Assembly (NCBI GenBank): GCA_030530605.1
Contig: JAUMUO010000005.1
Coordinates: 1-40,979, forward strand
Direction of reading: 5' to 3'
DNA from: Candidatus Saccharimonadota bacterium
GTDB taxonomy: Bacteria > Patescibacteriota > Saccharimonadia > Saccharimonadales > Saccharimonadaceae
DNA: 40,979 nt
Shown in pieces: positions 16,526-25,393 of the stretch (positions are counted from its first letter, which is position 1; every line of letters begins with the position of its first letter). Both the position numbers and the translations under genes were made by a program. The notes under the pieces were generated by a model. The model searched no databases, was not told where the DNA came from, and worked only from the letters and a program-made list of their open reading frames with translations.

Positions 16526-18847
16526 ATGAAAATCAGTCTTAATGAAATCAAAAAATTAGTCAAGATTCCGGAAAATGTTTCGGACGAGGAGTTGATTAAA
16601 TTAATCGGCGCTCGCTTGGTAGAAGTAGAGGGTTCTGAAGATTGGAGTAAAAAATATCAGGGCATTAAAATCGTTCGTGTCGAAACTTGCGAGCCTATTC
16701 CGGATACGCATTTACATCTTTGTGAGATTAACTGTGGTAAGAAAGTTCAGGTTGTGTGTGGCGCGCCAAATGTCCACGCGGGGATGTTCGCCGCTTGGAT
16801 TGCCCCGGGCTGTATTGTGCCAGAAACTTTTGGCACCGCAGAGCCTTTTGAAATCGGTTCCAGAAAACTTCGCGGCTACGAAAGTAGCGGTATGCTCGCC
16901 GCCGCCGACGAGCTCGCCCTCGGCGAAGGCCACGAGGGAATTATCGAAATCGACCCGGAGATGCCTGGTGTAAAGCCTGGCGCTTCCTTCGCGGAAGTTT
17001 TTGATTTAAACGACATCATTTTAGACATCGAGAATAAGTCTCTCACCCACCGTCCGGACTGCTTCGGCCTCATCGGCTTCGCCCGCGAAGTCGCCGGCAT
17101 TCTCAGTGTCAAATTCAACGAGCCGGAAATAGATTTGAATTCTAATGTAAAATCAGAATTAAAAATTATTATTGAAGATGCTGACTTGTGCGCACGCTAC
17201 TCCTGCGCCGTACTAGATTTCAAGGATGAACCGCACTTCAAATACTTTACACCAGACGACGTGTTCTTAATTAAGGCTGATATGCGCCCAATCTCCAAGA
17301 TTGTAGATATTACAAATATCATTATGTTGAAAACTGGCCAGCCACTCCACGCTTTCGACTACGACAAATTCGTTGAAGTTGGCGAGGGAAAAGAGCCAAA
17401 GATTATCGTTCGTGCCGCTAAAAATGGCGAAAAATTAGAGCTTCTAGATAGCAAAACTATCGAGTGTGACGAAAATGATATTCTAATCACGAGTAATGAT
17501 GTTCCGGTTGCGCTTGCTGGCGCGATGGGCGGCAAGAATACCGAAATCGACGACAACACCGAACGCGTGATTTTGGAATCCGCCACTTTCTCGCTCTATC
17601 ATCTTAGAAAAACTCAGATGAAACACGGCATCTTCTCCGAGGCGATTACTCGCTTTACTAAGGGCCAGCCGGCCGGCCAGACTCTCGGCGTTTTGAAAGA
17701 AGCCGTAAAGGCTCTTGGCACCGAGCCAGTAGAGCTCGCCGATTGCTACGAGAACCCTGTTAAGGTCCCCGATATTGAAGTTTCCGTTTCCGAAATCAAC
17801 GGCCTTCTCGGCACCAATTACGATGAAAAATTAATTGTAAAAACTCTCGAAAATGTCGGACTCGTCTGTGACGGCAAAGAAAAATTGAAAGTTAAAATCC
17901 CCTATTGGCGCACCGATTTACATATTAAAGAAGACATTATTGAAGAGGTCGGGCGGCTTCTCGGCTTCGATAATATCCCGCTTGATTTTCCAACTCGTCC
18001 GTTCATCGGCGCCAAAGAAGACAAGATGCTAGAATTAAAAAATCGCATTAGAGACATCCTTTCAGATCGCCTAAACGCCCACGAAGTCTTGACCTACTCT
18101 TTCGTTTCCAAAGCTCTTCAAGAAAAATTTGGCGAAGAACCAAAAGATTCTTACGAAATTGTGAATAGTATTTCTCCAGAGCTCCAGTGCTTCCGCCAGT
18201 CCATCACCCCTAGCCTCTTGGAAAAATTCCAGGAGAACCAAAAGGCCGGCTACAAAGATTTTGCGCTTTACGAAATCAACCAAGTTGCCAAAAAATCAGA
18301 CGGCCTAAACAACGAAGGCGTTCCTGTTATGAAGACCAACCTTGCGCTCGTCACCTCCGGCGACTTCTACCAAGCTAAAGCCTTCGCAGTGGAGCTTCTG
18401 AAAGAATTAAATGTCCAGGCAGATGCTAAAATTCAAACTGTCAAAAACAGCACCTTGCGAAAATTCAAGCTCGAAGGCCCGGTTTCGTATTTTGAAATCA
18501 CCTTGGACGATTTCCTAGACGCCCTCGACGAGGTCAAGACTAAAACCCTGCGCTTCTCTCGCTTCCCGTCCGTCTCCCGTGATATTACTATCAAGCTGGA
18601 CAAAAACACCCCCTATGGAAATGTTGAAAACGCATTGAAAGGTGCGCTCGAAGACACCGGCCTGATTTACAAAATCGAGCCCGTCTCTATCTACGAGCCA
18701 AAAGAAAACCCCGAAAACACTAAAAATCTCAGCTTCCACATTACAATGAGCAGCAGTGTCAAAACCTTGAACGGAGACGAAATCTCTGATATAATGGACG
18801 GAATTACAAGCAAAACTATCAAAACTGTGGGCGGTGAAATAATCTAA
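16526..18847 (+). CDS. pheT: Phenylalanyl-tRNA synthetase beta subunit
   Basis: 773 aa, full length. Residues about 40-150 are the EMAP-like tRNA-binding domain (LHLCEINCGKKVQVVCGAPNVHAGMFAAW). A B3/4 editing-type domain follows (NKSLTHRPDCFGLIGFAREVAG, LKTGQPLHAFDYDK), then B5 (ISVSEINGLLG, EEVGRLLGFDNIP) and a C-terminal FDX-ACB anticodon domain (FSRFPSVSRDITIKLDKNTPY). The ATG abuts the pheS stop with GAGGAG upstream, so translation is coupled. Confidence 0.96.
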   Translation: MKISLNEIKKLVKIPENVSDEELIKLIGARLVEVEGSEDWSKKYQGIKIVRVETCEPIPDTHLHLCEINCGKKVQVVCGAPNVHAGMFAAWIAPGCIVPETFGTAEPFEIGSRKLRGYESSGMLAAADELALGEGHEGIIEIDPEMPGVKPGASFAEVFDLNDIILDIENKSLTHRPDCFGLIGFAREVAGILSVKFNEPEIDLNSNVKSELKIIIEDADLCARYSCAVLDFKDEPHFKYFTPDDVFLIKADMRPISKIVDITNIIMLKTGQPLHAFDYDKFVEVGEGKEPKIIVRAAKNGEKLELLDSKTIECDENDILITSNDVPVALAGAMGGKNTEIDDNTERVILESATFSLYHLRKTQMKHGIFSEAITRFTKGQPAGQTLGVLKEAVKALGTEPVELADCYENPVKVPDIEVSVSEINGLLGTNYDEKLIVKTLENVGLVCDGKEKLKVKIPYWRTDLHIKEDIIEEVGRLLGFDNIPLDFPTRPFIGAKEDKMLELKNRIRDILSDRLNAHEVLTYSFVSKALQEKFGEEPKDSYEIVNSISPELQCFRQSITPSLLEKFQENQKAGYKDFALYEINQVAKKSDGLNNEGVPVMKTNLALVTSGDFYQAKAFAVELLKELNVQADAKIQTVKNSTLRKFKLEGPVSYFEITLDDFLDALDEVKTKTLRFSRFPSVSRDITIKLDKNTPYGNVENALKGALEDTGLIYKIEPVSIYEPKENPENTKNLSFHITMSSSVKTLNGDEISDIMDGITSKTIKTVGGEII

Positions 18848-18855
18848 GGAGGAAT

Positions 18856-19566
18856 ATGGATCAAAAACTTTTAAAAACTAGCTGGAAACAACGCATTGTG
18901 GTTATCGTGATTGCGCTTTTAATGATTTTCTCATTTATTGCGAGCTATATTGCCATCGTGCTTTCCAATAATAAAAAATCATCAAACGATACCGCAAACA
19001 ACGAGGAAATGACCAAAATCCAAGAAGAATACCAGAAAAAATCTGAGGAAATTTCGGCCTATGCTGAAACTCTCTCAAGCAAATACTTTAATGATTTCAA
19101 GGAATACAAATCTCGCGTCAAGGCCTACAATGCCACCACCGCAAACAGCGACGGCCTCAAGACTTCCGATATTAAAGTTGGCGACGGCAAAGAGCTAAAG
19201 GCCGACGACACTGATTATCTCGCCTACTATATCGGTTGGTGTGCCGATGAATCTATCTTTGATTCTTCCCTCGATAGCACCGATAACCCCACTAAGCTCA
19301 AGACTCCGCTTTCCGCTGCGGCCGGCCTGATTGAAGGTTGGAACCAGGGCGTAATCGGTATGAAGCTCGGCGGCGTCCGCGAAATCACCATCCCAGGCGA
19401 GCTTGCCTATGGCGACACCCAGGAAATCTGTGGCGGCAAGAACTCTCCGCTCAAATTCGTCATCCTTGCCTTTTCCGATGATAAGATGAAGAAACTCTCC
19501 ACCGAGGCTGATGAAATCTACGACCGCCTCATCACCGCTTACTACGCCAGCCAGAGTAAAGAATAA
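18856..19566 (+). CDS. Membrane-anchored FKBP-type peptidyl-prolyl isomerase
   Basis: 236 aa. A signal anchor is at residues 13-35, a helical linker at 45-90, then an FKBP domain of about 110 residues: KVGDGKELKADD, YYIGWCADESIFDSS, AAAGLIEGWNQGVIGMKLGGVREITIPGELAYGD and SPLKFVILAF. The FKBP core motif E-G-W-x-Q-G-V-x-G-M-K-x-G-G is intact. It would assist folding of exported proteins at the outer face of the membrane. A strong Shine-Dalgarno (AAGGAGG) 9 bases after the pheT stop suggests co-transcription with pheST. Confidence 0.88.
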   Translation: MDQKLLKTSWKQRIVVIVIALLMIFSFIASYIAIVLSNNKKSSNDTANNEEMTKIQEEYQKKSEEISAYAETLSSKYFNDFKEYKSRVKAYNATTANSDGLKTSDIKVGDGKELKADDTDYLAYYIGWCADESIFDSSLDSTDNPTKLKTPLSAAAGLIEGWNQGVIGMKLGGVREITIPGELAYGDTQEICGGKNSPLKFVILAFSDDKMKKLSTEADEIYDRLITAYYASQSKE

Positions 19567-20931
19567 TCAATAATCAGTGCCAGCTAAGGATTGGTACCAA
19601 AGCAAGAGTTCTTCCACAATAAACGGGTCTGTTTTCCCGGAGATTTCTTCAAGCTGTTTTTCAAATGGGCCAGCCTGGCGCTTCAGGCGCTCTAGCCGAT
19701 ATCCCTCCCATTTTTTCTGCTCATCTTCGGAAAGAGTGCCGGGGAAGTTCTTGGCCTTGTAATGAAGGAGCAAAGGCTCTAGTCTGTCATCGGTGAAATC
19801 TGGGTGGAGGTCGGTCAGGGCGTTTTTATCCGCGGCGCGTACCAACCCACACAGACTGCGATCGCCGTCATCTAGAAAGCCGTCGTAGAGCGCCGATTCC
19901 GGGTCGATAGCCTCTGGAAATTCTGGGCGATTCTCGTTTTCTTCGCGGGCCTTTTCGGCGATTTCGGGATGCTTTAATAATTCTTTGAGATTCTTTTCTA
20001 TTGCCTCTTTATCAAGTCCGATTTTCTCCCAGCCACTGTCTTTATCCAGCACTCCAAGCGGCGCTACCGCCGGGCAACGATTATAATATAGTTCTTTTAT
20101 CGTCGGATAAGAAATTTCGTCACTTGGTTCTTGACGCAAATCGTAAACCAAAACATTGCCGTTCTTGCTCGGGGCGAGAGGGAAGGCGACGGTGGTTTTG
20201 TCATATTCGCCAGAATAGCGACCGCAGGTATAAACAAACGGCGCCGGGTTTTCCAAGTTCACCAACTTTTGGACCATACGCTTGTTTCGCATTTTGAAAA
20301 GAAAATCAAACAGCTCAGGTTGCTTTTCTTTAATCAATTTTGCCACGGCCACGGTAGCATAGACATCGGCGAGAGCGTCGTGAGCGTGTTCGTGCTCAAT
20401 GTTATTTAATTTCGTAATTAACTCTAGGCGGTTGGTTTTTACTTCTACCGTCTCGCCCCTAATTTCTTTCTGCTGGGTCGGCCAGTTGATACCCTCTGGA
20501 CGGAGGGCCCGAGTGAGGCGGACCAAATCTAAAATATCCCAGCGGCTACGGCCGTCCTTCCACTGCCACTCATAAGGGTCGTAAAAATTACGCCAGAAAA
20601 GGTGGCGCATAAATTCATCATCAAAACGCACGGAGTTAAAACCAAGTGCGCAAGTGCCGGGAATAAAAATTTCGTCGGTAACATAGTGGCAGAATTCGGC
20701 CTCGGTCAGACCGTCCTGCTGAGTCATCTGGGGGGTGATTTTAGTGACGGCAATCGCGCCGGGCGAAGGCAGGGTGTCATCCGGGAGTTTCAACAGGATA
20801 TTAACCGGCTCTGCTACCGGGTTCAAATCGAGGTCGGTGCGGATGCCAGCAAACTGCATAATGCGGTCTTCGCGCGGATTCAGACCCGAAGTTTCAAGGT
20901 CGTAAAAGAAAAAACATTTTGTTTCGTCCAT
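19567..20931 (-). CDS. sbcB: Exodeoxyribonuclease I
   Basis: 454 aa. 3'-5' single-strand DNA exonuclease of the DEDDh class. Acidic motifs are visible: FYDLETSGL (D-x-E), GFNSVRFDDEFMR (N-x4-D), and HDALADVYATVAVA (H-D). The SH3-like and C-terminal domains typical of ExoI follow. Leaderless: TGC-TATAAT ends 6 bases before the ATG at 20931. Its stop codon abuts that of the FKBP gene on the other strand, with no intergenic base. Confidence 0.92.
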   Translation of the reverse strand: MDETKCFFFYDLETSGLNPREDRIMQFAGIRTDLDLNPVAEPVNILLKLPDDTLPSPGAIAVTKITPQMTQQDGLTEAEFCHYVTDEIFIPGTCALGFNSVRFDDEFMRHLFWRNFYDPYEWQWKDGRSRWDILDLVRLTRALRPEGINWPTQQKEIRGETVEVKTNRLELITKLNNIEHEHAHDALADVYATVAVAKLIKEKQPELFDFLFKMRNKRMVQKLVNLENPAPFVYTCGRYSGEYDKTTVAFPLAPSKNGNVLVYDLRQEPSDEISYPTIKELYYNRCPAVAPLGVLDKDSGWEKIGLDKEAIEKNLKELLKHPEIAEKAREENENRPEFPEAIDPESALYDGFLDDGDRSLCGLVRAADKNALTDLHPDFTDDRLEPLLLHYKAKNFPGTLSEDEQKKWEGYRLERLKRQAGPFEKQLEEISGKTDPFIVEELLLWYQSLAGTDY

Positions 20932-20952
20932 ATGATTATTATAGCATAAATA

Positions 20953-20976
20953 ACCCCTGGGCGATCGCCCAGGGGT
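20953..20976. terminator. Perfect 12-bp-arm palindrome, terminator
   Basis: Self-complementary GC-rich palindrome (arms from ACCCCTGGGCGA) between sbcB and the upstream minus-strand membrane protein gene. On minus it is followed by TTATTTAT, enough for intrinsic termination upstream of the sbcB promoter. On plus it is followed by GATTTTTAG. Confidence 0.65.
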
Positions 20977-20981
20977 GATTT

Positions 20982-21425
20982 TTAGTAATACCGGTATTGA
21001 TCCTGCTGAATTCTACTCAGTCTGCGAACATGACTTAACATGTTCCTTCTCTCTATGAAGTTGCTACGTTTCAGCATCACCATTTGTGAAACCGAGTAGT
21101 AAACCAACCCCACGGCAAAGCCGAGCAGAATCGCAATTAAAATGCTTCCGAAGAAGGCGGTAAGTGGGTTTTCTACCGCGTCTTCTTCTATCAGAGTAAG
21201 ATTCCCTTTAATCCACTCGCCCAGCAAATCCGCAGTGTGAAACCCACCGACGATAACTGATAAAAATACGAAGAAGCCTTTTCCCTTACGGTATAAAACC
21301 TGCCCGGTAGATTTGGCACCGAAACAATTCCTGTATGCTAAAATCAGCATCATAATCATCCCGATGACCATCATCTGCCACTGACTACCTACGATCAGTA
21401 CCAATAAATACTTAATGTTCTCCAT
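20982..21425 (-). CDS. Small multi-span membrane protein, unknown function
   Basis: 147 aa. Three to four hydrophobic segments (about residues 5-30, 50-67 and 88-112), ending in a basic and Tyr/Gln-rich cytoplasmic-like tail (RRLSRIQQDQYRYY). No family recognised. A Shine-Dalgarno-like GGGGG lies a few bases before the ATG. Its leader region is unusually structured (see the mini-ORF at 21437-21469). Confidence 0.65.
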   Translation of the reverse strand: MENIKYLLVLIVGSQWQMMVIGMIMMLILAYRNCFGAKSTGQVLYRKGKGFFVFLSVIVGGFHTADLLGEWIKGNLTLIEEDAVENPLTAFFGSILIAILLGFAVGLVYYSVSQMVMLKRSNFIERRNMLSHVRRLSRIQQDQYRYY

Positions 21426-21436
21426 AATTTACCCCC

Positions 21437-21469
21437 TTATGGCTTGAATTTATGCTCCCCCGGAGGCAC
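21437..21469 (-). CDS. Possible 10-residue leader peptide
   Basis: GTG start preceded by AAGGAGG, ten codons, TAA. The Shine-Dalgarno can pair with the CCTCC directly after the start codon, and a second hairpin follows. It would sit in the leader of the membrane protein at 20982-21425. The evidence is only the ribosome-binding site and position. Confidence 0.25.
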   Translation of the reverse strand: MPPGEHKFKP

Positions 21470-21596
21470 TATTACCTCCTTTTTGCATATACCCATATTA
21501 TATCACACTTGCCCGAAAAAAGCAAGAGCAAAATCAAATAGCTTATGCTATAAAATCTTATTGAAAAAATGGCAAATCTGTGCTATAATCATAGCA

Positions 21597-21820
21597 TGAG
21601 TACAAAGAAGGGAACCAAGAAGTTACAAAGACCAAACCGCGCTCTTACGGCCATCACTTTTGGCTTCGTGATAGTCGCACTTCCGGTCTTCATTCTCTTG
21701 TCTTTCTATGCTTACAGCCTTGTCTTTCTTGGCACAGACGGCGCCACTATCTCGAAGGGTATCGCTATCCTAGTTTTGATGGTCGGCTCGCTCGGTTTCG
21801 TGCTTCTAAATCGCCGTTAG
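21597..21820 (+). CDS. Small two-span membrane protein
   Basis: 74 aa. A basic N terminus (MSTKKGTKKLQRPNR) is followed by a helix at about residues 20-42 and another at about 52-70, ending LNRR. An in-frame ATG exists at 21569, but the preceding 28 bases hold the TGC-TATAAT promoter, which ends 6 bases before 21597; the leaderless start at 21597 is therefore preferred. The family is not recognised. It is immediately upstream of murJ, which has its own -10. Confidence 0.65.
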
Positions 21821-21838
21821 TGTGATATAATATAGGGG

Positions 21839-23509
21839 ATGGACAAGCGTAAAATAGACCAAGAAATTCCTAAGAATGCGCCGAAAAAGCGCAATAAATT
21901 CAAGTCTGTCGTTGCGCTTGCTAATTCCCGGCTTTCAATTAAGGTCGCCGCCGTTATCTTAAGCTCGTCCACTCTCGTGTCTGCGCTGCTCGGCATCTTC
22001 CGCGACCGCCTCTTAAACTCTTATTATCTCGACACTTACCCGACCGGCATCGACGCTTACACCGCCGCCTTCACCATCCCTGATTTTATGTTCTTTATTT
22101 TGACCTCTGGCGCGCTTGCCGTCTCCTTCATCCCGGTTTTCAACGAGCGCCTAATGAAAGGCAACAAAAAATCCGCCTGGGAACTTTCCAGCAGCCTAAT
22201 TAATCTCTTCGCTCTCATCACCTTCATCGCTAGTATCTTGATGATGGTCTTTGCCGAGCCTTTGGTTCGCTATGTCGTCGGCCCAGGGCTCGACGAGCCT
22301 GGCACCATCCTCGCTATTAATATGATGCGCGTGATCGCGATTAACCCGTTCTTAATGTCCATCGCCACCGTCCTCGCCTCTATCCAACAGGCGGTTGGTC
22401 GCTTCGTTTTCTTCGCCCTCGCCCCGGCGGTTTACAACATCGGTATTTTAATCGGCATCACTTGGTTCACCGGCGGCATCAACATCTTCGGCATCCAGCT
22501 TTTCGACGGCGGCATTATGGGTGTCGCGCTCGGCGTGGTCTTTGGTGCCGTCCTTCAGGTTGTCATTTCATTGGTCGGCCTGATTGGCCTTGGCTTTGAT
22601 TATCGCTTCAAAATCTTCTGGAAAAATCACGGCTTCAAAACCGTATTGAAGCTCCTTCCGGCCCGTTCTCTTGATCAGGGGATTGATTATGTCAACGGCA
22701 TCGTCAACACCAACCTCTCCTCCCGTATGGGCGCCGGCGCACTTAGAAGTTTCCAGCAGGCCTCCTCGCTTCACCAGATGCCGGTATCATTAATTGGTGT
22801 CGCTCTCTCCACCGCCTACTTCCCACAATTAACCGAAGAAGTCGTAGAAGGGAAGGAAGATAAGTTCTACGCGACTTTTCGCCACGCCCTAAGGATGATT
22901 ATTTGGATTTCGCTTCCGGTCGCGGTAATTGCTTATTTCGCAAGAGGCTACGTCGTATCCTTCATTAAAAATGGTGGCGACGCTCTAATCGCCAGCGTTC
23001 TCGGCACGCTCATCTTGGCAATTTTCGCCCGCTCGATTTTCCATATTGCTTCCCGTGGTTTCTACGCCCGCCAAGACACCAAGACCCCGTTTATCATTTC
23101 TATTGTGGCGGTCGGGTTTTCCACTTTGCTCGCCGTGCTCTTCTCGATTTGGGGTTTTGGTCCGGAGGGCCTCGGCTGGGCCCAGTCTATCGGCGCCGTC
23201 CTTGAGGTCGGGCTCTTACTATTCCTGCTCCACAAGCGTTCCGAAAGAAAACTCTTCACCAGGGATTTCAACCGTGCTTTCTTAAAAATGCTCTTCGCCG
23301 CCGTCATCACCAGCTGCGTGGCCTACAGCTTCGCCAAGTTCTTCCCGCTCCGCTCGACCGATAATTCCATCTTCGTCACCTTGCCTAAGTTCGCCCTCAT
23401 CTCCGGCGTCTCGACCGTCGCCTATCTTGTCTCCTGCCACTTCCTTGGCCTCAAAGAAGCCGACCCAATTTTTGAAAAGCTCAAGAAAATTCTTTTCAAA
23501 AATGTCTAA
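21839..23509 (+). CDS. murJ: Lipid II flippase MurJ
   Basis: 556 aa, MviN/MurJ family of the MOP superfamily. A cytoplasmic basic N terminus is followed by about 14 transmembrane helices. Family hallmarks: LGIFRDRLLNSYY in helix 1, TIPDFMFFILTSGALAVSFIPVFNE in helix 2, DYVNGIVNTNLSSRMGAGALRSFQQASSLHQMPVSLIGVALSTAYFPQL in the middle, and RGFYARQDTKTPF. It flips the lipid-linked peptidoglycan precursor outward. It belongs to the envelope set with the HTH-MurA and the Rpf-like enzyme. TGA-TATAAT ends 7 bases before the ATG. Confidence 0.95.
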   Translation: MDKRKIDQEIPKNAPKKRNKFKSVVALANSRLSIKVAAVILSSSTLVSALLGIFRDRLLNSYYLDTYPTGIDAYTAAFTIPDFMFFILTSGALAVSFIPVFNERLMKGNKKSAWELSSSLINLFALITFIASILMMVFAEPLVRYVVGPGLDEPGTILAINMMRVIAINPFLMSIATVLASIQQAVGRFVFFALAPAVYNIGILIGITWFTGGINIFGIQLFDGGIMGVALGVVFGAVLQVVISLVGLIGLGFDYRFKIFWKNHGFKTVLKLLPARSLDQGIDYVNGIVNTNLSSRMGAGALRSFQQASSLHQMPVSLIGVALSTAYFPQLTEEVVEGKEDKFYATFRHALRMIIWISLPVAVIAYFARGYVVSFIKNGGDALIASVLGTLILAIFARSIFHIASRGFYARQDTKTPFIISIVAVGFSTLLAVLFSIWGFGPEGLGWAQSIGAVLEVGLLLFLLHKRSERKLFTRDFNRAFLKMLFAAVITSCVAYSFAKFFPLRSTDNSIFVTLPKFALISGVSTVAYLVSCHFLGLKEADPIFEKLKKILFKNV

Positions 23510-23516
23510 AAAACTC

Positions 23517-23545
23517 TTGCTTTTTAAAAGCAGGAGCGTTATAAT
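23517..23545 (+). promoter_or_regulatory. Promoter of the DGR target gene, overlapping a dyad
   Basis: TTGCTT (23517-23522), 17-base spacer, TATAAT (23540-23545). An inverted repeat of about 10 bp (CTCTTGCTTTT / AAAAGCAGGAG, one wobble) covers the -35 and spacer at about 23514-23536. It could be a murJ terminator or an operator. Transcription should start near 23552 with a GAGGT sequence upstream of the ATG. Confidence 0.5.
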
Positions 23546-23585
23546 AGGGGTATATTAAGGTCATATAAATTGAGGTTATTATTAA

Positions 23586-25331
23586 ATGCTGAACAAAAAT
23601 AAACAACGAGGAGCCCTAAAACAACTAGCCACAGGGTCTGCTGTAGCTTTTTTGGCGTTTTCTTCATTCCAAATTCTCTTTCCGTCCGTTCCGAGCAACG
23701 CCGCAACGGAGGCGACTGCCACCGCTAATCTTGAGCTTGAAGTCGAGCCGACGATTGAAGTGGCCGTAGATACCCAGAGCCTCAACCTCGCTTACAACGG
23801 TGAAACCGACATCCTCCCGACCTCAGAGGGTGTAACCGCCACCGGCGACATCAACGTCTATGTGACCACTAACGGTATCTCTGGCTACACTCTCAGTCTC
23901 TATAGCCAAAGCCCCACCAACGAAATGACCAACATCAACTCCGCCGTCACCAGCAAAATCAGCCCGACCGCCGGCGGTGCTACTCTTGCTAACAATACTT
24001 GGGGCTATCAATACAACGGTGGCAACTGGACCACCGTCTCCGACGATGCCGCTGACCCGTCTGTCATCACTAACAACGGCGTCACTCCTGGCTCTCTCTG
24101 CCCGGATCTCGCCACCAACTATCAGACTTGCTACCCGAGTAGCGCCGACAGATACACGGTTACCTTCGGTGCGAAAATCACTGACGCTCTCCCGGCCGGT
24201 AGATATACTAATGATGTGGTCTTTTCTGCTATCGCCAAATCCCCGACCGTTCAACGCTCCTATCAAATTGCTTACAATAAGAACAACTCCAGCGCTACTG
24301 GCGATGTCGCAAACGCCACCGCTCTTCTTCCGGGTAACGTCCCGGCTCTCAGCGACGGCACCGGCTTTACTCTTGAAGGTATGAAGGTTGTGGGCTGGGC
24401 CCTTACCGAAGGTGCTACCGATGTCGCTACCGTCGGGGGAAATGCTATGGAAGTTGGAGCCAGCAACATTGATGTCGCCGCCCTGATTTCCGCCGCCGCT
24501 GACGCTGGCCAAGACGTTTCTGAAGACAAGAGCGGGACGATTACGCTGTATGCGATTTGGGGCGTCGCCGCCAAGTATATGCAAGACTTTAGCTGCTCCA
24601 GCCTCAACGTTGGGGACACCGATACGCTTACCGATAAGCGTGATGGCTCTGAATATAACGTCAAGAAATTCGCCGACAACCAATGCTGGATGACCTCTAA
24701 CCTCATCCTCGGCCACGATAAGGGCTATGCTCTTACTAAAGATGACACTAACATCCCGTCAAGTGATACTAGCACTTACTATCTCCCACAGGCGGGTTAT
24801 AGAGGCAATCTCAATAGCTCCAGTACAACCGGTTCTGCCACATTTGACGGTAGCAACGACAGTCAGGCCCAGGTCCAATACCGTGCCGCTGGGCAATCTG
24901 GTGACCAAAGTAGCTCTGGCACTCTCTTCCAAAGCACTGGCTACTATAACTTCTACGCTGCTACCCTTGGCTGTTCGTATTATCAAGGTGGCTCAAGTTG
25001 TCTCTCCGGTTACGTCCAAAAAGACATCTGTCCAAAGGGTTGGCAACTTCCGACCGGTGATACTGGTACTAAATCTTGGTATTACTTTTACAATACTCTG
25101 AACGGTGCTTCCCACGCTAATATGGTAGACAGCACTAAAGCCGCGCTCGGTTATTCCGGCTACTACATCAGTTCCCAGTTGTACGGCGTCGGCTCGTACG
25201 GCTACTGGTGGTCTTCTACCGTCTACGATACCAGCAGCAGCCGCTACTTGTACCTAGATACCAGTAGTGTTTACCCGCAGAACAACTACTACAAGTGCAT
25301 CGGCTTTGCCGTTAGGTGCGTGGCCCAGTAG
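23586..25331 (+). CDS. DGR target: secreted surface protein with C-terminal variable FISUMP/C-lectin-like domain
   Basis: 581 aa. Residues 1-39 are a signal peptide. About 45-220 is an Ala/Thr/Asn-rich beta domain. About 224-328 is an InlB/Listeria-Bacteroides-like repeat (YQIAYNKN...VVGWALTEGATDVA...GTITLYAIWG). About 331-581 is a FISUMP-type C-type-lectin-like domain: TDKRDGSEYNVKKFADNQCWMTSNLIL, CPKGWQLPTGD, GYWWSST and the terminal GFAVRCVAQ. The last 64 codons and 38 bases beyond the stop are the variable repeat; residues 526-572 differ from the template only where the template has adenine. With no C-terminal anchor, the variable fold ends the protein as in other DGR ligand-binding targets. 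It is followed by the accessory and RT genes on the same strand with no terminator between. Confidence 0.9.
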   Translation: MLNKNKQRGALKQLATGSAVAFLAFSSFQILFPSVPSNAATEATATANLELEVEPTIEVAVDTQSLNLAYNGETDILPTSEGVTATGDINVYVTTNGISGYTLSLYSQSPTNEMTNINSAVTSKISPTAGGATLANNTWGYQYNGGNWTTVSDDAADPSVITNNGVTPGSLCPDLATNYQTCYPSSADRYTVTFGAKITDALPAGRYTNDVVFSAIAKSPTVQRSYQIAYNKNNSSATGDVANATALLPGNVPALSDGTGFTLEGMKVVGWALTEGATDVATVGGNAMEVGASNIDVAALISAAADAGQDVSEDKSGTITLYAIWGVAAKYMQDFSCSSLNVGDTDTLTDKRDGSEYNVKKFADNQCWMTSNLILGHDKGYALTKDDTNIPSSDTSTYYLPQAGYRGNLNSSSTTGSATFDGSNDSQAQVQYRAAGQSGDQSSSGTLFQSTGYYNFYAATLGCSYYQGGSSCLSGYVQKDICPKGWQLPTGDTGTKSWYYFYNTLNGASHANMVDSTKAALGYSGYYISSQLYGVGSYGYWWSSTVYDTSSSRYLYLDTSSVYPQNNYYKCIGFAVRCVAQ

Positions 25332-25369
25332 GGCGTCCGGGGTTAGTGAGTTCTCCCCCAGCCTTTCCA
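25139..25369 (+). repeat. DGR variable repeat (VR)
   Basis: 231 bases matching the reverse complement of 27610-27840 without gaps. Differences occur at 18 positions: 25161, 25168, 25185, 25186, 25197, 25203, 25224, 25227, 25234, 25237, 25245, 25251, 25257, 25272, 25287, 25290, 25297 and 25300. All are A in the template; 11 became T and 7 became G. The flanks are identical (22 bases on the 5' side, 69 bases on the 3' side, including the stop codon). The 3' identical GC-rich block is the place for the initiation-of-mutagenic-homing signal. Confidence 0.95.
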
Positions 25370-25393
25370 TAATTTCGCTATCCTAAAATAATT

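Noticed and set aside
23823-24716. Long antisense frame (297 aa) on the minus strand of the target gene
   Set aside because: It lies entirely over a coding gene with clear domains, has no promoter or Shine-Dalgarno, and its composition is the mirror of GC-rich third positions.
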